From DRPG01 sp964655065 (lineage in GTDB: Bacteria > Myxococcota_A > UBA796 > GCA-2862545): a stretch of DNA of 64,000 nucleotides. Where the stretch lies: NCBI GenBank assembly GCA_964655065.1, contig CAZZLC010000023.1, forward strand, positions 1 to 64,000, given 5' to 3'. Position 1 is the stretch's first letter; each line of letters starts with the position of its first letter. Positions 37,439 through 45,809 of the stretch are shown piece after piece. Position numbers and translations under genes: made by a program. The notes beneath the pieces are model-generated. The model saw nothing but the letters and a program-made list of their open reading frames with translations, did not search any database and had not been told where the DNA came from.

Positions 37439-37921
37439 ATGGTCACGATGCGCCCCGCGGTCCCCGACGATGCCGACGTCATCCTCGGCTTCGTTCGAGC
37501 CCTCGCCGAGTACGAGCGCGAGCCCGACGCCGTCGAGGTCGACGCCGAGACCCTGCGCGGCCAGCTCTCCGAGTCGCACCCGCCGTTCTTCTGCACCATC
37601 GCCGAGATCGACGGCGTGCCGGTGGGCTTCGCGTTGTGGTTCCAGACCTACAGCACGTGGCGAGGACGCCGCGGGATCTACCTCGAGGATCTCTTCGTCC
37701 TGCCCGAGCACCGGGGCCAGGGCATCGGACGAGCGCTGCTCGCGTCGCTCGCTGCGGAGACCCGGGCTCGCGGTGGGGCGCGACTCGAGTGGGCGGTGCT
37801 CGACTGGAACACGCCGGCTATCGACTTCTACCGGGCCCGGGGGGCCGTGCCGCTGTCAGAGTGGACCACCTTCCGCCTCTCCGACGAGGCTCTCGACCGG
37901 CTCGCCGACGAACACGCCTGA
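37439..37921 (+). CDS. GNAT N-acetyltransferase, diamine/thialysine acetyltransferase-like
   Basis: 160 residues. Acetyl-CoA binding motif A reads EDLFVLPEHRGQGIGRALLA and motif B includes VLDWNTPAIDFYRARGA. The YLEDLFV and DWN-x-x-AI-x-FY combination is typical of the spermidine/spermine and thialysine acetyltransferase branch, so a small polyamine or lysine analogue is a plausible substrate. ATG 37439 has no ribosome site. It ends 13 bases before the isomerase gene. Confidence 0.88.
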   Translation: MVTMRPAVPDDADVILGFVRALAEYEREPDAVEVDAETLRGQLSESHPPFFCTIAEIDGVPVGFALWFQTYSTWRGRRGIYLEDLFVLPEHRGQGIGRALLASLAAETRARGGARLEWAVLDWNTPAIDFYRARGAVPLSEWTTFRLSDEALDRLADEHA

Positions 37922-37934
37922 CCCCGAGGATGCC

Positions 37935-38750
37935 ATGGGTGCCATCGACCTGCAGATCGACGGAACCGTCGCCACGATCTCCCTTGCCAATCCGGACCGA
38001 CGCAACGCGATGGGGCCGGACTTCTTCGAGGAACTGCCGGCCAGGATCGCCGAGATCGACCACGCCAACGACGTGAGGGTCGCGCTGCTCCGCGCCGAGG
38101 GTCGGGTGTTCTCCGCCGGTCTCGACTTGATGGCCATGATTCCGCACATCCCGGTCGGTCTGCAGCCCGAGGCCCCCGACGGCGCCAAGCGTGCGGCCCT
38201 GCACCGGCTGATCGAGCGGCTCCAGCACGCCATCACCTCCGTCGAGCGCTGCCGGGTGCCCGTGATTGCCGTAGTCCAGGGACCCTGCGTGGGAGGAGGC
38301 GTCGATCTGGTCACCGCCTGTGACCTGTGCGTCGCGTCGAAGGACGCGTACTTCAGCGTTCGTGAGGCTCGCGTCGGCATCGTCGCGGACCTCGGAACCC
38401 TGCAGCGGCTGCCTCGCATCGTCGGCAGCGCGCGAGCCCGCCACTGGGTCTACACGGCGCGCGACGTGCCGGCGCCCGAGGCGCTCGAGGCCGGGCTGGT
38501 GGTGCAGCTCTTCGACGACGTCGACGCGCTGACTGCGGGGGCTCGAGCCCTGGCAGAGGAGATCGCGGCGCGAGCCCCGCTCGCCGTCCAGGGCTCCAAG
38601 GCCGTCCTGGTCGAGCAGGACCGTCACGACTTCGACCGCTCGCTCGCGTACGTCGCGGCATGGAACACCGCGCACCTCGTGAACCAGGACCTCGGCCGGG
38701 CACTGCAGGCGTTCATGACCAAGAGCGAACCCAACTTCGAAGGGAACTGA
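37935..38750 (+). CDS. Delta(3,5)-Delta(2,4)-dienoyl-CoA isomerase (crotonase family)
   Basis: 271 residues. Crotonase fold with both oxyanion-hole segments (RVFSAGLDL and VQGPCVGGGVDLVTACD). The block GGGVDLVTACDLCVASKDAY and the following REARVGIVADLGTLQRLPR match the eukaryotic ECH1 isomerase, including acidic residues at the places of the catalytic Asp, Glu and Asp. It would shift double bonds of 3,5-dienoyl-CoA during oxidation of unsaturated fatty acids. It follows the GNAT gene by 13 bases; other crotonases are possible but fit less well. Confidence 0.85.
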   Translation: MGAIDLQIDGTVATISLANPDRRNAMGPDFFEELPARIAEIDHANDVRVALLRAEGRVFSAGLDLMAMIPHIPVGLQPEAPDGAKRAALHRLIERLQHAITSVERCRVPVIAVVQGPCVGGGVDLVTACDLCVASKDAYFSVREARVGIVADLGTLQRLPRIVGSARARHWVYTARDVPAPEALEAGLVVQLFDDVDALTAGARALAEEIAARAPLAVQGSKAVLVEQDRHDFDRSLAYVAAWNTAHLVNQDLGRALQAFMTKSEPNFEGN

Positions 38751-38776
38751 CCCCCCACCTGGGTTAGGGCTGGGCC

Positions 38777-40486
38777 ATGACCGGGCTGCCCGACGAGATC
38801 CGCCGCCAAGCGCCCACCCTGGCCGATGGGCGCTACCGGGTGCTCGCTCAGGCTGGCGAGGGGCTCCTGCTGCGTCGCTACCGCGTGTGGGACGAGCGGA
38901 TCAACGTGATGCGCATCGTGAAGGTCCTCGGCGCCTCCTTCGCGACCGACACGCTCATGCGCGAGCGCTTCGTCGAGCACTACCGGCGTCTGCTCGGCTT
39001 CCACCATGCCAGCGTGACGCGGGTGCACGACGTGGAGCCCCGCGCGGTGTTGCCCTGGGCCGTCGTCGAGGACCACGAGGGCCTCTCGTTGCACGACCAC
39101 GTCGCCACTCACGGCGCCCTCGGCCCCCGCCAGACCGTGCAGGCGGTGCGGCCGCTGCTCGGCGGCCTCCAGGCCCTTCACGCCGCAGACTTCGTGCACT
39201 CCGACATCCGTCTGCGCTCGCTGTTTCCCAACGCCGAGCAGGGGTTCGTCCTCGCCGAGCCGAGCCTCCAGTGGGCGGTGGGGGCGGCGCTCGAGGCCCT
39301 CGACGACCAGGCCTGGACCCCGCCCGAGCGTCGACGAGACCCCTCGCTGCGAACTCCCGCCAGCGACCTCTACAGCTTCGGGGCCGTCCTGTACGCGCTG
39401 CTCACGGGCACGACGCCGCCCGACTTCCTGTACGAGCTCGAGACGGAAGACAGCGCCTTCGCGAGCGTGCCGGAGCCGTTTCGGGACGTCGTCGCGCGCT
39501 GCTGTCGGCTCGTTCCTGGCGAACGCCCCAGGGACGTTCGCTCGGTGGTCGAGGCCCTCACCCGGGCGGCTCGTGCGGTGGGCCCCGACTCCGAGGAGGC
39601 CTCACCGCTTCCCCGACCGCCCGACGTCGTCGAGGTGCCCGACACCTTCGACTTCCCGGACCTGCAGCCCGTCCTCGACTCGGCCTCTCGAGCCACCACC
39701 TTCGAGGCCGACGACGACGATGACTCCGTGACCACCCAGCGCGAGAGCGTCCTTCCGTATCAGCTGCCTCCCGTCGCGGAGGACGGGGGGGCCGAAGGTG
39801 AGGCGCCCTCGAGTCGGGTGGACTCGACCGCCGAGACCCTTCCGTTCGGTCAGCCCGCCTCCGGGCCGCCCGCCGCCCCGGATCCAGGTTCCTCCGAGTC
39901 CTCCCCGCCGGCCGCGCGTCGGTCCCTCGGCAAGCCTCGTCCCGTTGGGCATCTCGCCGCCTCGTCGCCCGAGCCCCGGCGCGAGAAGCGGGTGTCGCTG
40001 ACGCGCTGGGTCGTGGTGGGCAGCGTCGCGGGCGTGCTCTTCGCCGGGATTGCGCTGTTCGCCTACACGAGCGTGCTCCTCTCGGCCAGCTACCGGCTCG
40101 AGGCGGCCCAGGAGGCGACCCAGCAATCTCGAGAGCAGCTCTACCGCACGATCGACGCCCACCACTCCATCGTCGCCGCCATGGACGAGTCGCTGTACAG
40201 CGCGTACCGCTCGTGGACGGTGGTTCGGGGGGAGCCCCAGCGCATCGACGCTGCGCTGTCGTTCCTCGACGGCTTTGCGCTCACGATGACCATCGTGCCT
40301 CGAGACCATCCCCGCCGGGCCCAGATGGAAGATGCGGCACGTCGCCTGACGTCGTCGCGGCAGAACTACGAGGCCGCGCTCGACCGATGGCGGACCAACG
40401 TGGGATCGCTGTCGGGTCGGACCGCCATCTCGCTCGGGATGGGCCGGGGGCCGCCCGAGGATCAGTCGAGCGCCAGCGCACGGTGA
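38777..40486 (+). CDS. Degenerate Ser/Thr kinase-like membrane protein
   Basis: 569 residues: kinase-like domain (about 20-275), a disordered Pro/Glu/Ser linker, a membrane helix (about 410-432, TRWVVVGSVAGVLFAGIALF) and a periplasmic helical tail. The ATP-anchoring Lys is kept (Lys 49) and the catalytic-loop Asp may be (Asp 143 in VHSDIRLRS), but HRD reads HSD, the loop Lys and Asn are Arg and Ser, and DFG becomes EPS (161-163), so metal binding and catalysis are doubtful. The lobe ending ASDLYSFGAVLYALLTG is normal. It is the second kinase-fold protein here with lost catalytic residues. Confidence 0.83.
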   Translation: MTGLPDEIRRQAPTLADGRYRVLAQAGEGLLLRRYRVWDERINVMRIVKVLGASFATDTLMRERFVEHYRRLLGFHHASVTRVHDVEPRAVLPWAVVEDHEGLSLHDHVATHGALGPRQTVQAVRPLLGGLQALHAADFVHSDIRLRSLFPNAEQGFVLAEPSLQWAVGAALEALDDQAWTPPERRRDPSLRTPASDLYSFGAVLYALLTGTTPPDFLYELETEDSAFASVPEPFRDVVARCCRLVPGERPRDVRSVVEALTRAARAVGPDSEEASPLPRPPDVVEVPDTFDFPDLQPVLDSASRATTFEADDDDDSVTTQRESVLPYQLPPVAEDGGAEGEAPSSRVDSTAETLPFGQPASGPPAAPDPGSSESSPPAARRSLGKPRPVGHLAASSPEPRREKRVSLTRWVVVGSVAGVLFAGIALFAYTSVLLSASYRLEAAQEATQQSREQLYRTIDAHHSIVAAMDESLYSAYRSWTVVRGEPQRIDAALSFLDGFALTMTIVPRDHPRRAQMEDAARRLTSSRQNYEAALDRWRTNVGSLSGRTAISLGMGRGPPEDQSSASAR

Positions 40487-40603
40487 CGGCGGTACCCGTG
40501 GCTCGTGCAGTAGCCGAGCCGGCCTTGACACGTCGGGTCCAGGCGATGCCCTGGTGCGTCACCTCACCCGTGGACGTGCCATACTGGCCCCGTCTCCACC
40601 ACC

Positions 40604-40813
40604 CGCGGTGACCCTGTGCGCCTCGCCAACCTCGCCGGCCGCGCGATGCTCGTGCGTGNNNNNNNNNNNNNNNNNNNNNNNNNNNNNNNNNNNNNNNNNN
40701 NNNNNNNNNNNNNNNNNNNNNNNNNNNNNNNNNNNNNNNNNNNNNNNNNNNNNNNNNNCGCGGTGACCCTGTGCGCCTCGCCAACCTCGCCGGCCGCGCG
40801 ATGCTCGTGCGTG
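40604..40813. repeat. 55-bp identical contig ends flanking a false gap
   Basis: Bases 40604-40658 and 40759-40813 are identical over 55 bases and abut the N run on both sides. This is an unmerged overlap between two contigs, probably at a k-mer length of 55, not a biological duplication. Bases 40487-40603 hold no gene; a TTGACA at 40525-40530 has no matching -10 box. Confidence 0.92.
40659..40758. other. Spurious 100-N assembly gap
   Basis: One hundred Ns between identical 55-base ends. Deleting the Ns and one 55-base copy gives a continuous sequence, with no loss to the hydrolase gene that begins in the duplicated segment. Confidence 0.92.
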
Positions 40814-41637
40814 GCTCCGACCTCCACGACGTCGCCGTCGCCAGCCGGGACACGCTGCCCGCCGATCCCATGGCCGTGCTCGACCGTCTCGACACCGTGC
40901 GCGACCTGGAGGCGTCCCTCGGGAAACGGCCACCGGAGGCCCGACTCGACGAGGTGACGCTCGGGCCGCCGGTCCCTCGGCCCTCGAAGGTGTTCGCGAT
41001 CGGGCTCAACTACCCCGACCACGCCGTGGAGGGTGGCTTCGAGGTGCCCGCCCATCCGCTCGTGTTCACCAAGTTCCCGTCGTGCATCGTGGGTCCCACC
41101 GCCGACGTGGCGATGCGATCGGATCGCTGCGACTACGAGGGCGAGCTGGTGGTCGTGATTGGGCGCCCCGGGAAGGACCTCGAGCCCTCCGAGGCGCTCG
41201 CCCACGTCGCGGGCTTCATGGTGGGTCAGGACATCTCGGACCGCCGGACCCAGTTCGCAGCCAAGCCGGCCCACTTCGCTCTGGGCAAGTCGTTCGACAC
41301 GTTCGGCCCGACGGGCCCCGTGCTCGTCACGCCCGACGAGGTCCGCCTCCCCGAGCTCCGCATCCGGACCTGGGTGGGCGAGGTCGAACGCCAGAACGAC
41401 GTGGTGGCCAACATGTTCTTCGACGTGCCCACGCTCGTGGCCTACCTCTCTCGGGTCACCCGGCTGGTGCCCGGGGACCTCGTGTTCACGGGCACCCCGG
41501 AGGGCATCGGCGCGGTCCACCGCCGCTACCTCGGTGACGGGGACGTGGTGACGACGACGATCGAGGGGATTGGCACGCTGGTGAACCGCTGCGTGCGTGC
41601 CCCGGACCATGGGCTCGCCGATCTGGTGCGCCGATAG
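40771..41637 (+). CDS. Fumarylacetoacetate hydrolase family protein
   Basis: 288 residues from GTG 40771. The FAH core is clear: KVFAIGLNYPDHAVEGG, FTKFPSCIVGP, YEGELVVVIGR with the metal-binding Glu, GFMVGQDISDRRTQF, and the late GDLVFTGTPEGIGAV. The family cleaves carbon-carbon bonds or decarboxylates and hydrates 2-oxo acids in aromatic degradation; the actual substrate is unclear. The start codon lies inside the 55-base repeat, so a second copy of the first codons occurs before the gap at 40616; this is an assembly effect. Confidence 0.92.
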   Translation: MRLANLAGRAMLVRGSDLHDVAVASRDTLPADPMAVLDRLDTVRDLEASLGKRPPEARLDEVTLGPPVPRPSKVFAIGLNYPDHAVEGGFEVPAHPLVFTKFPSCIVGPTADVAMRSDRCDYEGELVVVIGRPGKDLEPSEALAHVAGFMVGQDISDRRTQFAAKPAHFALGKSFDTFGPTGPVLVTPDEVRLPELRIRTWVGEVERQNDVVANMFFDVPTLVAYLSRVTRLVPGDLVFTGTPEGIGAVHRRYLGDGDVVTTTIEGIGTLVNRCVRAPDHGLADLVRR

Positions 41638-41670
41638 GTTACCGTCGCGTCGCTCTCTGGGGGTGGCGCA

Positions 41671-42609
41671 GTGACCGACCGGAACCCGATCCCGTACATG
41701 GCGCTCGTGATTCACGAAGGTGCCGCGCCGTCCGTCGGGCGTTGCATGTCGTCGGCCGCCAGTGGCATGCCGCTGACCTCGGGCAAGACGGTGGCCGAGA
41801 CGCTGGCCCGACTCGAAGGCGCTCCCCGGGTGATGGTGGTCGGTCACGAGCACCTGAACGACGCAGTGGACGCGGTCCGCGACATGCCGCAGACGAAGCT
41901 CGCCGTGCTCACGCCCGAGACGACCGACCGGCTCGTCGCGAAGGCCCTGGAGGTGCCCCAGATCATCGGCCTGCTGGCCTGGCTCCCGGCGGGGGTCCGA
42001 CCCTGGGAGCTGTCCTACGTCGTGCGGCGGGCCGTCGCCCCCGAGCAGGACGTTCCGTTGTCGTCCGACGTGCTGATGTGGGGGGCGAGCAACGTGACCT
42101 GGCACCCCCGTACCTCCGAGGAGCGCGACCGGACGGTCCGCGCGGTGGAACTCGTGGCCACGCGCTTCGGCATCTCGCGCAAGATCGCGGCCACGGCAGC
42201 TGATGCAGCCCACGAGTTGCTCGTGCACGCAATGATCGACGCGCCCGTCGACGCACGGGGCCGCCGCCGCTATGCGGCGGACCGCACGGCGCAGATCGCC
42301 CTCGAGCCCGCAGAGGTTCCGACGATGCAGCTCACGGTGGACACCTCACACCTCGCCATCGACGTGACCGAGCCCTTCGGCCGCCTGTCGCGGCGCGTCC
42401 TGCTCGGGGGCATCCTCCAGGGGCGGGTCGGGAACACGGACGTTCGCGAGGGGATCGGGTTCTTCAACCTGTTCACGACGGCGGCGGTACTTCGGGTCGA
42501 GGTCCGGCCCGGACGGTCCACCCTCGTGTCGTGGATGGTCGACCGCGTCGTTTCGACAAGAGACCGCCGGGCGATGCCGCGGTCGCTCTACTACATCGAA
42601 GGAGTCTGA
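41671..42609 (+). CDS. Regulatory protein with receiver-like and HATPase-like domains
   Basis: 312 residues from GTG 41671. The N-terminal 130 residues look like a degenerate receiver-type alpha/beta domain (PRVMVVGHEHLNDAVDAVRD, TKLAVLTPET). The C-terminal half resembles the GHKL ATPase domain seen in anti-sigma-like proteins: AATAADAAHELLVHAMIDAP would be the N-box helix, with His where the magnesium-binding Asn is expected, then VTEPFGRLSRRVLL. If this alignment is right, ATP binding is probably weak. It overlaps nothing but sits one base before the next gene, so the two are coupled. Confidence 0.55.
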   Translation: MTDRNPIPYMALVIHEGAAPSVGRCMSSAASGMPLTSGKTVAETLARLEGAPRVMVVGHEHLNDAVDAVRDMPQTKLAVLTPETTDRLVAKALEVPQIIGLLAWLPAGVRPWELSYVVRRAVAPEQDVPLSSDVLMWGASNVTWHPRTSEERDRTVRAVELVATRFGISRKIAATAADAAHELLVHAMIDAPVDARGRRRYAADRTAQIALEPAEVPTMQLTVDTSHLAIDVTEPFGRLSRRVLLGGILQGRVGNTDVREGIGFFNLFTTAAVLRVEVRPGRSTLVSWMVDRVVSTRDRRAMPRSLYYIEGV

Positions 42610-42610
42610 G

Positions 42611-43426
42611 GTGGTGCTGATTACCTCGTGGTTGGCCTGCGGACTGGGCATCGATCTCGTTCCGGCCCCGGAGCCCGCGCCTCGGTTGCGGTTCCGTCCG
42701 GTCGAGATGCTCCCCGCATGGTCGACCCAGGCCCGGTGTCGCCTGGCCCCCCTGCGCGGACGACTCCTGCGTCAGGAGCCCAACAAGGAGGGCTGGCGGA
42801 TCATTCGCACGCAGCTCGATGGACGCAGAGGCACCGACGAGCTGCGCGTTCTGATCGAGGACGGCAAGGACGCCTACGCCAGCTACGTGGAGCTCCGGCT
42901 CGACGGACGCCCGTGGCTGCGCACGAGCGTGGTGCTTCCCGTCACCGAGATCATGCACGAGGTGCCGTTTCCCGAGGGCTCGAACGCCGCCGAGTGGAAG
43001 GTCCTGGAGGAGGCGCTGTTCGGCCGGATCTGCGATCGGCCCGACCCCTCGCTGCAGCTGTTGATCGACGATCAGGTCCGGTGGCACGAGGGTCCGCCGC
43101 TGCTGCCTCCGGACTACGCGGTGCGCGACGGAGAGCAGTGGCGGGTCTACGACGGCGACTCGCACGAGTCGAAGGGCAGCCTCCCCGTGACCTACCCGCG
43201 TCCGCTGACGGAGACCGAGCAGGTCGCGGTGCTCGCGACGGGTCAGGGCGTCATCGCGCAGCGCGACGGCGCCCACGCCTGGCTGTTCGTCACCCAACAC
43301 CATGCGCGGCTGCGGTGGCCCTCGGAGTTCACGGCCCGGATCCTCCCCGAGGGCATCGAGGTCACGCGTCACCCCACCACGATGGACGAGATCGCGGCCC
43401 CCGTCATCGTGCTGCGCGAGCTGTAG
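42611..43426 (+). CDS. Hypothetical protein
   Basis: 271 residues from GTG 42611, with AAGGAG six bases upstream. It begins with a short hydrophobic stretch (MVLITSWLACG) that could be a weak lipoprotein signal. The body is mixed alpha/beta with many Trp and Arg and no domain I recognise. It follows the HATPase-like gene by one base and may work with it; its position in the unfamiliar 41.7-46.5 kb cluster is the only functional clue. Confidence 0.65.
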   Translation: MVLITSWLACGLGIDLVPAPEPAPRLRFRPVEMLPAWSTQARCRLAPLRGRLLRQEPNKEGWRIIRTQLDGRRGTDELRVLIEDGKDAYASYVELRLDGRPWLRTSVVLPVTEIMHEVPFPEGSNAAEWKVLEEALFGRICDRPDPSLQLLIDDQVRWHEGPPLLPPDYAVRDGEQWRVYDGDSHESKGSLPVTYPRPLTETEQVAVLATGQGVIAQRDGAHAWLFVTQHHARLRWPSEFTARILPEGIEVTRHPTTMDEIAAPVIVLREL

Positions 43427-43467
43427 CCCGGCCCGGGTTGGCTACGCTGCTCGGAGGAGGCGTTGAA

Positions 43468-44523
43468 GTGGCGACGCGATCGATGGTGGGGTTCACCCCG
43501 CCGTGTGGGCTCGATCTCGTGGTGGAGGATCTCGATCCTGCCGTGGTGGGGCAGGAGGTCGTGGTCGAGGCGGTCCACCGCGTGACCGTGCACGACAGCC
43601 GACCCGTGCACGGCAACGAGGTGCTCTGGTCCGACACGATCACGCTCGACGCAACCGAGCTGATCCTCCCGATCACGCTCCCCACCCCCGTCCCCTACGC
43701 CTGGGACGGACCCCAGGTGACCGTCGACGTCGTGGTGACGTTGAAGGTCCCGAAGTCCGGGTGGTTCTCCAAGGACGAGGTACTCGCCGAGGCCATCGTG
43801 CCGCTTCCTCGCATCGCGCGCAGTCCCTCGCCGCGCGACGGCGACCTGATGGCGCCGCGCGACCACTGGTCGATCGAGCTCGCCATCCAGAGCCTCGGTC
43901 CCGACGCCCGTTCCCGCGTGGTCACCCAGCTCGCTCTCTACGGCACCGGCGTGCTGGGGGGGCTCGTCGTGGCGTGGTGGACCAGCTTCTGCTTCCTCTA
44001 CTTCGTCTGGATCGTCGCCTCGCTGATCGCGGGGAAGCTCGTCTACGACAAGGTCATGAAGGAGCTCGCCGGCTACGCGAGCCTCGAGTGGGGATTCGTG
44101 CCTCCGCTGGCTCCCGACTCCCGCATCCCCATCGGCAAGCTGCTCGGCGGCACGCCCCGGGTCGACGTGGTGCGTCCGCGGCTCCGCATCGTCGCGTGCA
44201 ATCTCGAGCGGGGCCAGTACCGCCGAGGCAGCGGCACGGACGTGCGCACGGTGTCGTTCTCCGAGCCGATCGGGGCCGTGGTGCTGTACGACCGGGAGCT
44301 TCCCCGATGGTCGGCCGGCGTTCGCCTCGACGAGGCCTTCGATGGTGACGTCGACTTCGGACCCGCCTTCCAGCAGCTCGCCCCTCCGGCCGAGGTGGGC
44401 TCGGATCACGGCATCGGACTGCGGTGGGAGGCGCAGCTCGTCGTTCCCGAGCTCGTGGACGTGGAGCTCGAGGGCCCGGTCGAGATCTGGCACTGGCCTG
44501 CGGACTGGAGTCCCGGGTCTTGA
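43468..44523 (+). CDS. Membrane protein with arrestin-like N-terminal domain
   Basis: 351 residues from GTG 43468 (GGAGGAGG upstream). Residues about 5-130 form a beta-sandwich with a pattern reminiscent of arrestin/Spo0M proteins (LPITLPTPVPYAWDGPQ, then VTVDVVVTLKV). A hydrophobic region at about 150-195 (GTGVLGGLVVAWWTSFCFLY and the next 20 residues) gives one or two membrane helices. The last 150 residues are beta-rich, possibly a second sandwich. The stop overlaps the P-loop gene start (TTGA). Arrestin-like is inference from pattern, not a motif match. Confidence 0.65.
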   Translation: MATRSMVGFTPPCGLDLVVEDLDPAVVGQEVVVEAVHRVTVHDSRPVHGNEVLWSDTITLDATELILPITLPTPVPYAWDGPQVTVDVVVTLKVPKSGWFSKDEVLAEAIVPLPRIARSPSPRDGDLMAPRDHWSIELAIQSLGPDARSRVVTQLALYGTGVLGGLVVAWWTSFCFLYFVWIVASLIAGKLVYDKVMKELAGYASLEWGFVPPLAPDSRIPIGKLLGGTPRVDVVRPRLRIVACNLERGQYRRGSGTDVRTVSFSEPIGAVVLYDRELPRWSAGVRLDEAFDGDVDFGPAFQQLAPPAEVGSDHGIGLRWEAQLVVPELVDVELEGPVEIWHWPADWSPGS

Positions 44524-45101
44524 ACGACGACGACGTACACGACTTTGCGGGGCTTCTCGACCGGACGTCGGGTCGGGACCGGTGGCTCGCGCTCGGGGGA
44601 CCGTCGGGGAGCGGCAAGTCGACGCTGACCCGCTGGCTTCTCGCCGCCCACCCCGGCTGGCAGGGGCCGTCCTTCGTGGTCGCCCATCTGCCCGGTTCCC
44701 CGGTGGACCTGACACCCGCCGAGCAGCTCACCGAGCCTCGCGTCGTATTGATCGACGAGATCGTGACCGTGCCCGAGCTGGTGCGGGCCGCGAGGCTGCT
44801 GCGGGCCGGGCACCGGTTGCTGCTGTGCACGCACCTGCCGGGGCCCTGCTTCGCACCGCTCCGGCTCCTCGCGCGTGGGCGCTTCGTGAGCACCACGGTC
44901 GCGGGACCCGCCAAGATCGAGCGGGCCCTCCGCCGTCGGGGGCTTCGGTTCTCGGAGCGGGGCGTACGCACGTACTTGCGCCGGTTCGGTGCGGTCTATC
45001 CGGAGATCGAGATGGTGCTCGAGCGGTGTCCCTCGGACGACTTCGATGTCGCGATGCGTCGGTTCGACAAGTACCACCGGATCCAGACGTCTCCGGCATG
45101 A
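44520..45101 (+). CDS. P-loop NTPase
   Basis: 193 residues. Walker A GGPSGSGKST (about residues 23-32) and Walker B RVVLIDE (about 72-78) are clear; LLLCTHLPGPC could contain sensor residues. The small size and lack of other domains resemble AAA-like or ABC-like minimal ATPases, but no ABC signature is present. TTG 44520 overlaps the stop of the arrestin-like membrane protein by four bases, so the two are translated together and may form a membrane-associated ATPase pair. The start codon is tentative. Confidence 0.7.
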   Translation: MNDDDVHDFAGLLDRTSGRDRWLALGGPSGSGKSTLTRWLLAAHPGWQGPSFVVAHLPGSPVDLTPAEQLTEPRVVLIDEIVTVPELVRAARLLRAGHRLLLCTHLPGPCFAPLRLLARGRFVSTTVAGPAKIERALRRRGLRFSERGVRTYLRRFGAVYPEIEMVLERCPSDDFDVAMRRFDKYHRIQTSPA

Positions 45102-45149
45102 TTCGGGTCGACTCGTGATCCTCGGGGGGCCGCGATACCTGGCCCCTCG

Positions 45150-45809
45150 ATGTCGGACTCGTCCCCCTCGCTCGTGCACCAGCGGCGCCTCGTCGAGCGG
45201 CGGAGATGCCCGCACTGCGCCGAGTTCCAGCCGTCCGTCACCTGGCTGTCGGGCGGGACGTGCCGGCGCTGCGAAGGGTCGCTGACCCTCTTCGCCAGCG
45301 AGGACCACGCCGCGACGTTGCTCCAGCGCCTCGACCGCGACGCGCGCTTCACCAGGGTGGTCGCCTATGGGGGCGTGTTCGTGGGCAGCCTGGTCATCGG
45401 ATGGGCCCCGATGCTCTCCACCCTGGTCACCGCGCTCGGCATGCTCGTCGCGAACTTCTGGCTGGTGCGTCGGCCCACCGCGTGGCTGCCCGTACAGCAC
45501 CGCATGCTCGTGCGACTGATCGTGCGAGCGTGGTTCGTGGTGATGCTGGCGCTCTCCGTCGAGGCGAACGTCATCGCCGCGCCGCTGATCGCGCTCCTCG
45601 GACTCGGGATTGGGGTGTCGACCGGCTCCGCCGTGCTGGTGACGGTGCTCTACGTCGAGGGGGCGCTGTGGCTCGTGCGCCGCCGGGTCCGACGCGCCCT
45701 CGCTCGTCCCGCGGGGGACTGGGGCTGGCTCGTCCTGCCGGTGGCCCTCGGCTTCGTTGTGCTGCTCGCGTTCCTCGCGGGGCTCGTGGAGGGCGGTGAT
45801 GGGCTCTGA
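45150..45809 (+). CDS. Membrane protein with N-terminal zinc ribbon
   Basis: 219 residues. A zinc ribbon at the N-terminus (RRCPHCAEF, then CRRCEGS) precedes about four to five membrane helices (for example VVAYGGVFVGSLVIGWAPML and VVMLALSVEANVIAAPLIAL). No other motif. It overlaps the next gene by 11 bases, and the partner is built the other way round, with membrane helices first and a zinc ribbon last. Function unknown. Confidence 0.7.
   Translation: MSDSSPSLVHQRRLVERRRCPHCAEFQPSVTWLSGGTCRRCEGSLTLFASEDHAATLLQRLDRDARFTRVVAYGGVFVGSLVIGWAPMLSTLVTALGMLVANFWLVRRPTAWLPVQHRMLVRLIVRAWFVVMLALSVEANVIAAPLIALLGLGIGVSTGSAVLVTVLYVEGALWLVRRRVRRALARPAGDWGWLVLPVALGFVVLLAFLAGLVEGGDGL

Noticed and set aside
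40604..40813. 55-bp direct repeats as an insertion-site duplication or recombination hot spot
   Set aside because: Two separate gaps show the same 55-base length exactly at the N borders, which is an assembler k-mer signature.
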